Below, one piece after another: positions 45,606 through 54,402 of a stretch of DNA of 64,000 bases (the first letter of the stretch is position 1; each line of letters starts with the position of its first letter). A program made the position numbers and the translations under genes. Origin of the DNA: an uncultured Gammaproteobacteria bacterium (lineage in GTDB: Bacteria; Pseudomonadota; Gammaproteobacteria; PS1; Pseudothioglobaceae); contig CAJXOB010000002.1 of assembly GCA_913057955.1 (NCBI GenBank), forward strand, positions 1 through 64,000. The letters are read 5' to 3'. The notes under the pieces are model-generated. The model was given only the letters and a program-made list of their open reading frames with translations, made no database searches and was not told where the DNA came from.

Positions 45606-46562
45606 ATGGCACTTTTTCAAACTAAGAAAATTCAATCATTTATAGTATTCATTATAGTCTTGGTAGTCATTCTATGGGTGTTTCAAGATAATTTTTTAAA
45701 GCTTTTGGCCTTCCAAAAACCTATAGAACAATTAGTATCCATTAATGAAGAAGCTAAAGAAACAGCTTATCTTGAAAAAATAGATAATTTTCTCCTTAAG
45801 GAATATTCAAAAGACCAAGTTCTTTTGCATTCAATACAAGCTACAACATACTATAGTTATAAAAATTCCCCAGTTCAACTTGTTGATGTAGAGGTTAAAA
45901 CATTTAATGAAGCACAAAAAGAAGGTCTTGTATTAACATCAAATCGTGCTGAAATGCTTAAATCAGGCGAGATGTTTTTTAATGGTGAGGTCAAAATTCA
46001 AACGAAAACAGGAGTCTCACATGAGCTTGATACCGAGTCTTTAATTGTTCTTACCAATAGTGGACAAATTAAAAGTAATAAAGAGGTGACATATTTGGGC
46101 GAGACGGCAAGAATCATTTCTGAAGGGATGGAAATGAGTATTGAAAGTGATACTATGTATTTAAATGGTGTTGTTAGGATTCTTGAAGACTCCGGAGTGA
46201 CGATAGACACAATGAATTTGTATATTAGTCATAATGCAGGTGAAAAAACATATAAAAGTAAAGAAGCGACAGTTTATAGGTCAAAAGATAATATTGTTAA
46301 TTCAGACAGTGGTATTGATATAGATATGAATTTAAGGATTATTAAGCTTTTAGGCAAAGTGGAGGTTTTGAATAGCTCTGGAAGTAGCCTTAATAGCTCT
46401 AATCTTTTAATTGATCAGTCCAATGGTGGTGAAGTTTTAAAGTCTAATTCATCTTCTCACTTTAAATCAAATACAGTTGACATCAAGGCAAAAAAAATGC
46501 ATTATGATGCTGTTACAAAAAAACTTGAATTAATGAATAAGGTTGTAGCTGTTTATGAATAA
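45606..46562 (+). CDS. lptC: LPS export protein LptC, enlarged with extra OstA-like repeats
   Basis: 318 residues; ordinary LptC has about 190. A single N-terminal membrane anchor (SFIVFIIVLVVILWVFQD, about 11-28) is followed by a beta-jellyroll with typical LptC pattern (VDVEVKTFNEAQKEGLVLTSNRAEM, then GEMFFNGEVKIQTKTG). From about residue 165 on, the same strand pattern is repeated (MYLNGVVRILEDSGVTIDT, IKLLGKVEVLNSSGSSLNS, LELMNKVVAVYE), resembling LptA/OstA repeats. LptC carries LPS from the LptBFG transporter to LptA; the extension may provide extra length of the periplasmic bridge. It overlaps lptA by 8 bases. Confidence 0.82.
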   Translation: MALFQTKKIQSFIVFIIVLVVILWVFQDNFLKLLAFQKPIEQLVSINEEAKETAYLEKIDNFLLKEYSKDQVLLHSIQATTYYSYKNSPVQLVDVEVKTFNEAQKEGLVLTSNRAEMLKSGEMFFNGEVKIQTKTGVSHELDTESLIVLTNSGQIKSNKEVTYLGETARIISEGMEMSIESDTMYLNGVVRILEDSGVTIDTMNLYISHNAGEKTYKSKEATVYRSKDNIVNSDSGIDIDMNLRIIKLLGKVEVLNSSGSSLNSSNLLIDQSNGGEVLKSNSSSHFKSNTVDIKAKKMHYDAVTKKLELMNKVVAVYE

Positions 46563-47040
46563 AATTATTTTATTAACTACTATATTTTTTTCAACATTTG
46601 CTTTTGCACTCTCGGAAGATGCAAAGCAGCCCATAGAAATTGAAGCAGAATCTGTAATAGTTGACGAGGCATCAGGCTTTAATGAATTTAGTGGAAATGC
46701 TGAAATTAGGCAAGGGTCACTTCTGATGACTGCAGAGCTTATACAGGTCCAAACTAATGCAGAGGGTGTTGAAACGATGAAAGCAACAGGAACATTAGAT
46801 AATCCTGCCAAGTACATTCAAAGTCAAGAAAATCAGGCTCGCTTTATAGAGGCAACAGCAAAAAAAATTACTTATGATGTAAATGAGGGTATGATTTTTT
46901 TGGTTGGGAACGCCTATTTAATTCAAGGATTTGACTCATTCAGTGGCGACTCATTAACGTATGACATAAATAATGATAAAGTCATTGTTAAGGGCTCGGA
47001 GGATGGGACTACGCGAGTTAAGTTTAAAATCGACCTTTAG
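46555..47040 (+). CDS. lptA: LPS export protein LptA
   Basis: 161-residue periplasmic protein that bridges inner and outer membranes in LPS transport. The signal peptide MNKIILLTTIFFSTFAFA is followed by the OstA fold: PIEIEAESVIVDEASGF, NEFSGNAEIRQGSLLMTAELI, RFIEATAKKITYDV, and DSLTYDINNDKVIVKGSE. It overlaps lptC by 8 bases. No lptB follows; the next gene is convergent adk, 12 bases away. Confidence 0.9.
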   Translation: MNKIILLTTIFFSTFAFALSEDAKQPIEIEAESVIVDEASGFNEFSGNAEIRQGSLLMTAELIQVQTNAEGVETMKATGTLDNPAKYIQSQENQARFIEATAKKITYDVNEGMIFLVGNAYLIQGFDSFSGDSLTYDINNDKVIVKGSEDGTTRVKFKIDL

Positions 47041-47052
47041 AAAATTTATGAT

Positions 47053-47706
47053 TTAACTAATTAGTGCTGATGTAATTCTATCTTTGACTTCATCAAGTGA
47101 GCCAACACCGCTTATAGCTATAAATTTTGAGTCAGAAAAAGCTGCTTTTGCATCATCACGATAGTATTTAACTAGAGGCTCAGTTTGCTTGTGGTAAATC
47201 TTTAAACGTCCTCTAACAATATTTTCATCGTCATCAACGCGTTGAATTAAATTTTCGCCGGTTAAGTTGTCCTTACCTTTTTCTATGGGTGGGTTGAATG
47301 TAATATGATATGTCCTTCCTGAGGGCAGATGGACACGACGACCAGACATCCTTACTACTATGTCATCATCTGGAACTTTAACCTCAACAATATAGTCAAT
47401 TGTGATGCCTTGTTGTTTAAGTGCATTGGCTTGAGTGATGGTTCTAGGAAAGCCATCGAGCAAATAGCCATTTTTACAGTCTGGCGATTCAATTCTTTCT
47501 TTGACCAAAGCAATGATTATCTCGTCAGAGACAAGGTTGCCTGCGTCAATAGTTTTTTTGGCTTCTTTCCCAATAGAAGTACCTGTATTTACTGCTGCTC
47601 GCAACATATCTCCAGTAGAAACCTGGGGTATATTAAATTTTTCACAAATATGAGCCGCTTGAGTGCCTTTTCCAGCACCTGGTGGACCTAATAATATAAT
47701 ATTCAT
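47053..47706 (-). CDS. adk: adenylate kinase
   Basis: 217-residue long-form adenylate kinase interconverting AMP, ADP and ATP. P-loop [11 protein letters not shown] at residues 7-17, the AMP-binding [10 protein letters not shown] and [12 protein letters not shown], and the lid region [18 protein letters not shown] with [16 protein letters not shown]. The lid has the hydrophilic, non-zinc pattern. It is 12 bases downstream of the phosphofructokinase gene on the same strand. Confidence 0.96.
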   Translation of the reverse strand: MNIILLGPPGAGKGTQAAHICEKFNIPQVSTGDMLRAAVNTGTSIGKEAKKTIDAGNLVSDEIIIALVKERIESPDCKNGYLLDGFPRTITQANALKQQGITIDYIVEVKVPDDDIVVRMSGRRVHLPSGRTYHITFNPPIEKGKDNLTGENLIQRVDDDENIVRGRLKIYHKQTEPLVKYYRDDAKAAFSDSKFIAISGVGSLDEVKDRITSALIS

Positions 47707-47718
47707 ACGAGCTTATAA

Positions 47719-48963
47719 TTAAATTTCAAAAGGTGGAAGTTTTTTCTCAATTTTTAATTTTTTCATTACGACATAATCAGGTAACCCGTTATTATAAGGT
47801 GGATAGTTCTCTCCTGCAATAAGCGGAAGTAAATATTCACGACATGTATCAGTGATCGAAAACCCATCATCAGATATATAATTTTTTGGCATCATTTTTT
47901 CAACATTTGCAATATCTTTTAATTCACCATAACCTATTTCCCATGTATAGGGATCGTTGGATGTTCTGATAATTGCGGGCATAATTGAATTCTTTCCAGC
48001 TAACGCCATTTCAACTGCAGCTTTGCCAAGTGCATAAGCCTGCTCAACATCTGAATTAGAGGCTAAATGACGGGCCGATCGCTGAAGGTAGTCTGCTACT
48101 GCCCAGTGAAATTTATAACCTAAGGCTTTTTTTATTATATTGGCAACAACTGGAGCAGCTCCGCCTAATTGAGCATGGCCAAAGTCATCACGCGTCCCTT
48201 GCTCAGCCAAGAATTTTCCGTTAGGCCACTTTGTTCCTTCAGAAACAACAATAGTGCAGTAACCAAACTCTTTTACATTTTTATCAACCTTTGCTAGGAA
48301 TTTTTCTTCATTAAAGTCTATTTCTGGAAAGAGAATAACAACGGGTATAGATGAATCAACAAGTCCTCCAGCAGCTGCTATCCAGCCAGCATGACGCCCC
48401 ATGACCTCAAGTACAAAAATTTTGGTTGAGGTTGCAGCCATTGAAGCAACATCAAAGCTCGCCTCCATCGTAGAGACAGCGATGTACTTTGCAACTGAGC
48501 CAAAACCAGGGCAATTATCAGTTACAGGTAGATCATTATCAACAGTTTTAGGGATATGGATTGCTTGTATTGGGAATCCCATGCTTTCAGAGAGTTGAGA
48601 GACTTTTAGGCAAGTATCTGCAGAGTCACCGCCACCATTATAAAAAAAATAACCTATGTTATGAGTCTTAAAAACTTCAATTAAGCGCTCATATTCAACT
48701 CTATTTGCTTCAAGAGATTTCATTTTATAACGACAAGATCCAAATCCACCTGAAGGGGTATGGATAAGTGCGGCTATATCCGCATCGGTTTCAAGTGATG
48801 TATCAATCAGATTCTCAGTTAAGGCGCCAATGATTCCATTTTCACCTGCATACACAGTACCAATTTTGTCTGGATGTTTACGAGCAGTTTCAATAACGCC
48901 ACTAGCCGAAGCATTAATTACTGCTGTAACTCCTCCAGATTGGGCATAAAAAGCATTTTTCAT
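47719..48963 (-). CDS. pfp: 6-phosphofructokinase, pyrophosphate-dependent type
   Basis: 414-residue phosphofructokinase. Sequence signatures point to PPi rather than ATP as phosphoryl donor: PKTVDNDLPV near residues 139-148, where ATP enzymes have PGTIDND, and NGGGDSADT near 110-118 instead of GGDGS. MGRHAGWIAA near 189-198 is the shared substrate segment. PPi-dependent enzymes are reversible and common in methylotrophs and sulfur-oxidising gammaproteobacteria, where the same enzyme may serve glycolysis and gluconeogenesis. It is cotranscribed with adk. Confidence 0.85.
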   Translation of the reverse strand: MKNAFYAQSGGVTAVINASASGVIETARKHPDKIGTVYAGENGIIGALTENLIDTSLETDADIAALIHTPSGGFGSCRYKMKSLEANRVEYERLIEVFKTHNIGYFFYNGGGDSADTCLKVSQLSESMGFPIQAIHIPKTVDNDLPVTDNCPGFGSVAKYIAVSTMEASFDVASMAATSTKIFVLEVMGRHAGWIAAAGGLVDSSIPVVILFPEIDFNEEKFLAKVDKNVKEFGYCTIVVSEGTKWPNGKFLAEQGTRDDFGHAQLGGAAPVVANIIKKALGYKFHWAVADYLQRSARHLASNSDVEQAYALGKAAVEMALAGKNSIMPAIIRTSNDPYTWEIGYGELKDIANVEKMMPKNYISDDGFSITDTCREYLLPLIAGENYPPYNNGLPDYVVMKKLKIEKKLPPFEI

Positions 48964-49221
48964 AATATTATATTGTTAGTTTGTAGTTGAAATAAAAAGG
49001 AGGTTGATTTTAGGATGTCGCACTAAAAAACCCCTATAAAATTCTCTTCTAACAAGTTAGAAGTATAACATTTGATGTAAATATAGCCTGCAATAAATCT
49101 ATAGCACAGTTTAATTATATTAATACAAAGTACATTTAAAGAAATATAATTTTAAAGTGAGAAAATTAAGAATTTGTGTCAATTTGTTTCATTATTAATT
49201 AGTAGCTTTTAAGAGTGCCTT

Positions 49222-49908
49222 TTAAGGCATTACTTCCAGAAAATTCTCAATATTAATAAAACCAGGAACTACTTTTTTATCAATTATGCTACTTGGCTTA
49301 TTTATTGCAATTATATTCTTAATTTTAAATTTTGAAGCGGACTCTAAAACATCTAGTGAATCATCAAAAAAAATTGTTCTTTCCTTGTCAAATTCAATTA
49401 CATTAGTCAGTTGCTCCCAAAACTGTTGTTCTTGCTTTATAACTCCAAAGTCATGGGAAGAAATAATTTGATCAAAGTAGCCTTGCAGTTTTGACATCTG
49501 CATTTTTAGTGCAATGCCTTTTCGATGAGCGTTAGTTACTAAGTAAATACGTTTTTCTTTCTCTTTTGCTGTATTAAGGAAATTTAGAACATGATTATGA
49601 ACTTGAATTAAGTGTGAAATATCGCCTTTCAACTTCATGATGTCGAAATCTAGTTTTTCCTCCCAATAATCTAGACAATACCAATTTAACTTGCCTTCTT
49701 GAGAGTCAAGCATTGAAATTATTAGGTTTTTTGAGTCCTCAAAGCTAACATTATGTTTTTTAGAATAAACTTTTGGGAGGTATTTAAGCCAGAAATGTAG
49801 GTCAAAATTTAAATCTAAGAGCGTCCCATCTAAATCAAGCAAAATGGTATCAATTTGATTCCAATCAACATAAGAATTTAGTTTATTTTCTTCGCCAGGA
49901 TGTGCCAT
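49222..49908 (-). CDS. yrfG: HAD-family GMP/IMP nucleotidase YrfG-like
   Basis: 228-residue HAD hydrolase. Motif I LLDLDGTLLDLNFD lies near residues 23-36, the segment LNWYCLDYWEEKLDFDI near 74-90 matches YrfG closely, motif II is LVTNAHRKG near 122-130 and motif IV is IFFDDSLDVL near 179-188. E. coli YrfG dephosphorylates GMP and IMP. The start lies 26 bases inside the end of cysS. The stop codon lies in a small hairpin (TGCCTT/AAGGCA), too weak to call a terminator. Confidence 0.85.
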   Translation of the reverse strand: MAHPGEENKLNSYVDWNQIDTILLDLDGTLLDLNFDLHFWLKYLPKVYSKKHNVSFEDSKNLIISMLDSQEGKLNWYCLDYWEEKLDFDIMKLKGDISHLIQVHNHVLNFLNTAKEKEKRIYLVTNAHRKGIALKMQMSKLQGYFDQIISSHDFGVIKQEQQFWEQLTNVIEFDKERTIFFDDSLDVLESASKFKIKNIIAINKPSSIIDKKVVPGFINIENFLEVMP

Positions 49909-51271
49909 CTATACTATCTTCAAGAATAATTCCAAGTGTTAAAAGTTCATCACGAATCTGATCCGACATTGCAAAGTTTTTTGTAGCCCTAGCCTCTTCT
50001 CTCTGGTTTATTTTTTTAGCAACTTCAGCTTCTGATAACTCTGATCCTTGTTGAAGATACTTATCTGCATCATATTCAAGAATACCTAGGTAATTTCCTA
50101 ATTTTTTTAGTAGTTGAGCTAAAGTTGCAGCTTGCTCAGCGCTATTTGAGCGCTCAATATTTACTTGCTTAGCAATTTCAAATAATATACTTAATGCGAT
50201 GGGGGTATTAAAGTCATCATTTAATGCGGCATTAAATCTATCCTCATAATCAAAAACCTTGCTTGATTGGGCGTCTATTTTTTCACCAGAAGAGAAACCT
50301 TTTGTTGCAGTATAGAGTCTTTTTAATGCAGACTTTGCGCTTTCAATGTTAGTGTTGCTAAAATTTAGTGGGGAGCGATAATGACTACTTATAAGAAAAT
50401 ATCGCAGAGTTTCACCATCATATTTATCTAAAACACCACGGATCGTAAAGAAGTTTTTAAGTGATTTGCTCATTTTTTCATCATTAATGTTCACGAAGCC
50501 AACGTGCATCCAAGTATTGACAAACTTGCAATTATTGGCACCCTCTGATTGAGCTATTTCATTTTCATGATGAGGAAATGTCAAGTCCATGCCGCCGCCA
50601 TGAATGTCAAAATGATTCGATATGAAATGAGTGGACATTGCCGAGCACTCTATATGCCAGCCTGGCCTTCCTTCTCCCCATGGTGATGGCCATTTAGGTT
50701 CATTTGGCTTTGCTTTTTTCCAGAGAACAAAATCAAGAGGATCTTGCTTATTACTCTCAATATCTACGCGAGCTCCAGCCACAAGGTCGTCTAAATTTTT
50801 CCCCGAGAGCTTACCGTAATCTTTAAATTTTCTGACAGAATAAAAAACATCACCATTTTTGCCTTGATAAGCAAGACCTTGCTTTGAAAGTGATTCAATC
50901 ATATCTATCATCTGATCAATTGAGTCAGTAGCTCGCGGCTCAATGTCAGGACTAAGTACACCTAGGGCTTTTTCATCTTCATGCATAGCATCGATAAATC
51001 GATTTGTTAGAGAGTAGATATCTTCATTATTTTCTATTGCCCGGCTAATAATTTTGTCGTCAATATCAGTAATGTTTCTTATATATTTAACATTTGGATA
51101 GTTCCGTCTCATATGGCGGGTAATAACATCAAACATAACCAATACTCTAGCATGACCCATATGACAAAAATCATAAACGGTCATTCCACACACGTAAATT
51201 CCAATATTGTTTGGGTCAATAGGACGAAAGTCTTCTTTTTGATTAGTAAGCGTATTATAAATTTTGAGCAT
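49883..51271 (-). CDS. cysS: cysteinyl-tRNA synthetase
   Basis: 462-residue class I aminoacyl-tRNA synthetase charging tRNA-Cys. It has the HIGH-type motif CGMTVYDFCHMGHAR near residues 28-42 (with the first zinc cysteine), the zinc-ligand block GRPGWHIECSAMS near 201-213, HHENEIAQSEG near 235-245 and the KMSKSLKNFFTIR motif near 267-279. Upstream of yrfG with a 26-base overlap. Confidence 0.97.
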   Translation of the reverse strand: MLKIYNTLTNQKEDFRPIDPNNIGIYVCGMTVYDFCHMGHARVLVMFDVITRHMRRNYPNVKYIRNITDIDDKIISRAIENNEDIYSLTNRFIDAMHEDEKALGVLSPDIEPRATDSIDQMIDMIESLSKQGLAYQGKNGDVFYSVRKFKDYGKLSGKNLDDLVAGARVDIESNKQDPLDFVLWKKAKPNEPKWPSPWGEGRPGWHIECSAMSTHFISNHFDIHGGGMDLTFPHHENEIAQSEGANNCKFVNTWMHVGFVNINDEKMSKSLKNFFTIRGVLDKYDGETLRYFLISSHYRSPLNFSNTNIESAKSALKRLYTATKGFSSGEKIDAQSSKVFDYEDRFNAALNDDFNTPIALSILFEIAKQVNIERSNSAEQAATLAQLLKKLGNYLGILEYDADKYLQQGSELSEAEVAKKINQREEARATKNFAMSDQIRDELLTLGIILEDSIDGTSWRRK

Positions 51272-51360
51272 GGCGATATTTTATACTGGATTATCTAATT
51301 AATATGAGTACAAGTCATATTTGTTCTAGCTATGATTATCAATTAATCACCAACAAAATG

Positions 51361-51366
51361 TATAAT
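51361..51366 (+). promoter_or_regulatory. possible -10 box for the rubredoxin gene
   Basis: A perfect TATAAT with a TG just before it lies 66 bases ahead of the rubredoxin ATG. No good -35 is visible at 17-base spacing (TTATCA at 51336-51341 is at 19). Downstream, GGGC...GCCC (about 51394-51411) could form a short leader hairpin. Confidence 0.35.
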
Positions 51367-51431
51367 TATTTTTTTAATTTCATTTTAGTGCAGGGCAACT
51401 TTAAGAGCCCTTCTGCTTCTTAATAATCGTT

Positions 51432-51596
51432 ATGAAAAAATATAAATGTAATATGTGTGGCTGGATTTATGATGAGAGCAAGGGAGCTCCTGATGAAGGA
51501 ATTGACCCAGGCACAGCTTGGAAAAATATACCTGCTGACTGGGTTTGCCCTGTTTGTGGCTCTGGCAAAGAAGATTTTGATATGGTTGAAATGTAA
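51432..51596 (+). CDS. rubredoxin
   Basis: A 54-residue open frame from ATG 51432 to TAA 51594-51596 encodes a complete rubredoxin, a small one-iron electron carrier. The four iron-ligand cysteines are C6 and C9 in YKCNMCGWIYDE and C39 and C42 in WVCPVCGSGKEDF. The family segments DEGIDPGTAWKNIPADW and the C-terminal FDMVEM agree. The gene lies alone between divergent cysS and leuB. The redox partner is unknown; no rubredoxin reductase or alkane hydroxylase is in the window. Confidence 0.95.
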   Translation: MKKYKCNMCGWIYDESKGAPDEGIDPGTAWKNIPADWVCPVCGSGKEDFDMVEM

Positions 51597-51658
51597 ATTC
51601 ATTGCAATTGAGCCAGCGTAAAATACATTAATTAAATTTTTTAAATTCTAATAAATAT

Positions 51659-52732
51659 ATGTCAAAAATATTAATTCTTCCCGGTGATGGTATTGGTACA
51701 GAAATTGTAGATCAAGCGGTCAAGGTAATCAACTCATTAAATGCCAATCATGAAATGGGAATGACCCTTGTGAATGGGCTTATAGGTGGAGTTGCATACG
51801 ACGAAACGGGATCACCTCTTCCAGATGAAACTATAAAAGTTGCTAAGAGCTGTGACTCAATATTATTAGGAGCAGTTGGGGGGCCAAAATGGGAGTCACT
51901 AGAAAGAGATCTAAGGCCAGAGCGCGGACTATTAGGCATTCGATCAGAGCTCGACTTATTTTCTAATTTAAGGCCTGCTATTCTCTACCCACAATTAGCG
52001 AATGCATCGAGTCTTAAAACTGAAATTGTTTCAGGACTAGATCTAATGATTGTACGTGAGCTCGTTGGCGGTATATATTTCGGCAAGCCAAGAGGAGTTG
52101 AAATTAGGGATGGAGAGCGCTTTGGAATAAACTCAGCGACCTACTATGAATCCGAAATAGCTCGTATTGCCCACTCTGCTTTTCAGATTGCTCAAAAAAG
52201 AGGAAAGCGAATTTGCTCTGTTGATAAAGCGAATGTTCTTGAAGTTTGTGAGCTTTGGAGAGAAGTCATGGAAGAGGTTTCAGTCAGCTATCCTGATGTT
52301 GCACTTTCTCATATGTATGTTGATAATGCTGCAATGCAGCTTGTAAGGGACCCTAAGCAGTTTGATGTTATGGTCACTAGTAATCTTTTTGGAGATGTTT
52401 TATCTGACTGCGCAGCAATGCTTACTGGGTCAATTGGCATGCTTCCATCTGCGTCACTTGATAAAAATAATTTTGGAATGTATGAGCCTATCCATGGCTC
52501 TGCACCGGATATCGCTGGCCAAGATATTGCTAATCCATTGGCAACGATATTATCTGTTTCAATGATGCTTAGGTACTCGCTAAATCAGGAAGAGTTGGCA
52601 GATAAAATTAATTCAGCTGTTAGCGTTGTATTGGATAAAGGCTATAGAACAAAAGATATTGCTGCTGCTGGAGATAAAGTAGTTGGAACTGAAGAAATGG
52701 GCGATTTAATTGTTGAGGCATTAGAGTCTTAG
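51659..52732 (+). CDS. leuB: 3-isopropylmalate dehydrogenase
   Basis: 357-residue NAD-dependent decarboxylating dehydrogenase of leucine biosynthesis. [18 protein letters not shown] at the start, [10 protein letters not shown] near 72-81, [18 protein letters not shown] near 128-145, [16 protein letters not shown] near 222-237 and [13 protein letters not shown] near 280-292 are the family's substrate- and cofactor-binding segments. Other leu genes are not in the window. It overlaps the convergent glycosylase gene by 4 bases. Confidence 0.95.
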   Translation: MSKILILPGDGIGTEIVDQAVKVINSLNANHEMGMTLVNGLIGGVAYDETGSPLPDETIKVAKSCDSILLGAVGGPKWESLERDLRPERGLLGIRSELDLFSNLRPAILYPQLANASSLKTEIVSGLDLMIVRELVGGIYFGKPRGVEIRDGERFGINSATYYESEIARIAHSAFQIAQKRGKRICSVDKANVLEVCELWREVMEEVSVSYPDVALSHMYVDNAAMQLVRDPKQFDVMVTSNLFGDVLSDCAAMLTGSIGMLPSASLDKNNFGMYEPIHGSAPDIAGQDIANPLATILSVSMMLRYSLNQEELADKINSAVSVVLDKGYRTKDIAAAGDKVVGTEEMGDLIVEALES

Positions 52733-53352
52733 TAGAGCACTTCTTCACTGTCAATAGATCTCCATAAAAACCAACATGCAACTGATCTATAGGGCTTCCA
52801 AGTATCTGAAATTTTCACAATTTTATCTATATCGATTCTTTCACCATTGTTATAAAGTTGATACATAGCTCTTAGAATCCCTACATCTTTTAATGGGAAA
52901 ATGTCTTTTTCTAACAAGTAAAACATGCCAAACATTTCTGCAGTCCATGGCCCAATTCCTTTAATAGTAATTAGCTCTTCATAGACACTGAGATAAGTTC
53001 GGTTTTCCCAGTATGTATCATCAATAATATTATTGATTTTGAAGTGTTCAGAAATATTAAGAATGTATTGCGTTTTTTGTTTCGATAAGCCGCAAAGTTT
53101 TAATTTTTCTTTGCTTGTTGACAGAACTTTATTGGGCTCAATAATTTTAATTAAATCAATTATTTTATTCCAAACACTCGCTGCTGCCTTTACAGATATT
53201 TGCTGGCCAACTATCGCGCGAAGCAACGTTTCATATGCCTCTCCCCGAGCTGTTATAGAATAATCTTTGTGCTGGCTAATAACATCACCTAGTGTTTTGT
53301 CAGCGCTAGTTAAATATTGAAGTGAGTCTTGCCAATAAGCTGGATTTTTCAT
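52729..53352 (-). CDS. DNA-3-methyladenine glycosylase (HhH-GPD, AlkA-like)
   Basis: 207-residue helix-hairpin-helix DNA glycosylase removing alkylated purines. [20 protein letters not shown] near 43-62, the hairpin [17 protein letters not shown] near 133-149 and the catalytic aspartate in [12 protein letters not shown] near 158-169 are visible. It is shorter than E. coli AlkA because the N-terminal TBP-like domain is absent, as in many bacterial homologues. Confidence 0.87.
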   Translation of the reverse strand: MKNPAYWQDSLQYLTSADKTLGDVISQHKDYSITARGEAYETLLRAIVGQQISVKAAASVWNKIIDLIKIIEPNKVLSTSKEKLKLCGLSKQKTQYILNISEHFKINNIIDDTYWENRTYLSVYEELITIKGIGPWTAEMFGMFYLLEKDIFPLKDVGILRAMYQLYNNGERIDIDKIVKISDTWKPYRSVACWFLWRSIDSEEVLY

Positions 53353-53479
53353 AAAAACCGGATTAATTTATATTAAAAGAGTCTTTTTAAGTACAACTAT
53401 TTACTATATCTGATTATATGTTTAAAACGCATTGTCGTATAATCTGATTTATGACATCAATCAAGAATTAAGGAATCTA

Positions 53480-54364
53480 ATGAATATAAAAAAAAATGTA
53501 GCATTTATTGGTCTTGGAACTATGGGTTACCCAATGGCAGGCCATTTATCTAAATCAAATCTTTTTAATTTAAGAGTGTATAACCGATCTTCTCAAAAGG
53601 CCACTGAATGGAGTAAGGAGTATGAGGGAGAAGTCTCCAACTCGATTAAAGAGGTGGTAATGGATGCCGATTTTGTTGTTACTTGTACTGGAAAAGATGA
53701 GGATATGATGGAAATTGTATTTTCTGACCAAGGAGTGATTACATATCTTAAAAAAGGATCAATCTTTATTGACCATACAACAACGTCTTATAAATTAGCT
53801 AAGCATTTAAATGAATCATTAACTGAGAAAGGGGTTTCGTTTATAGACGCTCCTGTTAGTGGCGGAGAGGCAGGTGCAATAAATGGAGTTCTCAGCGTCA
53901 TGGCAGGAGGAAGTAATGCAATTCTAGAAGAGTCAAACGAGCTCATAAAAACTTATTCAAAAAATGTGACTTATATGGGGGAGTCTGGAAAGGGCCAGCT
54001 TGCGAAAATGGTAAACCAGATTTGTATTGCAGGTTTGCTGCAAGGATTGTCTGAAGGTTTGTTATTTGCAGAAGCCGAAAATCTTGATATGGATAGCTTG
54101 CTATCTGCAATCTCTGGAGGGGCTGCCCAATCTTGGCAAATGGTTAATCGAGCAGAAACAATGCATCAAAGGGAGTTTGATTTTGGCTTTGCAATTAAGT
54201 GGATGGTAAAAGATTTGGGCTATTGTATAGATCAATCCAGAACCAATAATTCAAATTTAGGATTCACTAAGGAAGTATTCGATCGATACGTTAATTTAAT
54301 GGATAAAGGCCATTCTTATAGTGATACTTCAGCCTTAATGTTATTTGATCAATTGAATAAATAA
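53480..54364 (+). CDS. beta-hydroxyacid dehydrogenase (3-hydroxyisobutyrate dehydrogenase family)
   Basis: 294 residues from the ATG at 53480, which has AAGGA 5 bases upstream; an in-frame start at 53432 is less likely. The Rossmann motif is FIGLGTMGYPMAGHL, the substrate motif DAPVSGGEAGA lies near 121-131, and the catalytic lysine is in GKGQLAKMVNQIC near 169-181. The family includes tartronate semialdehyde reductase, 3-hydroxyisobutyrate dehydrogenase and succinic semialdehyde reductases; I cannot choose among them. Confidence 0.85.
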   Translation: MNIKKNVAFIGLGTMGYPMAGHLSKSNLFNLRVYNRSSQKATEWSKEYEGEVSNSIKEVVMDADFVVTCTGKDEDMMEIVFSDQGVITYLKKGSIFIDHTTTSYKLAKHLNESLTEKGVSFIDAPVSGGEAGAINGVLSVMAGGSNAILEESNELIKTYSKNVTYMGESGKGQLAKMVNQICIAGLLQGLSEGLLFAEAENLDMDSLLSAISGGAAQSWQMVNRAETMHQREFDFGFAIKWMVKDLGYCIDQSRTNNSNLGFTKEVFDRYVNLMDKGHSYSDTSALMLFDQLNK

Positions 54365-54378
54365 GAATTTTATTCTTA
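54362..54378. terminator. weak hairpin at the end of the hydroxyacid dehydrogenase gene
   Basis: TAAGAAT (54362-54368, including the stop codon) pairs with ATTCTTA (54372-54378) around TTT. It sits between convergent genes. It is A-T rich and lacks a clean T-run. Confidence 0.25.
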
Positions 54379-54402
54379 ATAATTTACTAAATTTATAGGA
54401 AG

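Noticed and set aside
48964..49221. possible small RNA or small gene in the longest intergenic gap
   Set aside because: Very A-T rich with no open frame having a ribosome site, no strong hairpin with T-run and no recognisable RNA motif. It probably only holds the promoter of the phosphofructokinase-adk operon.
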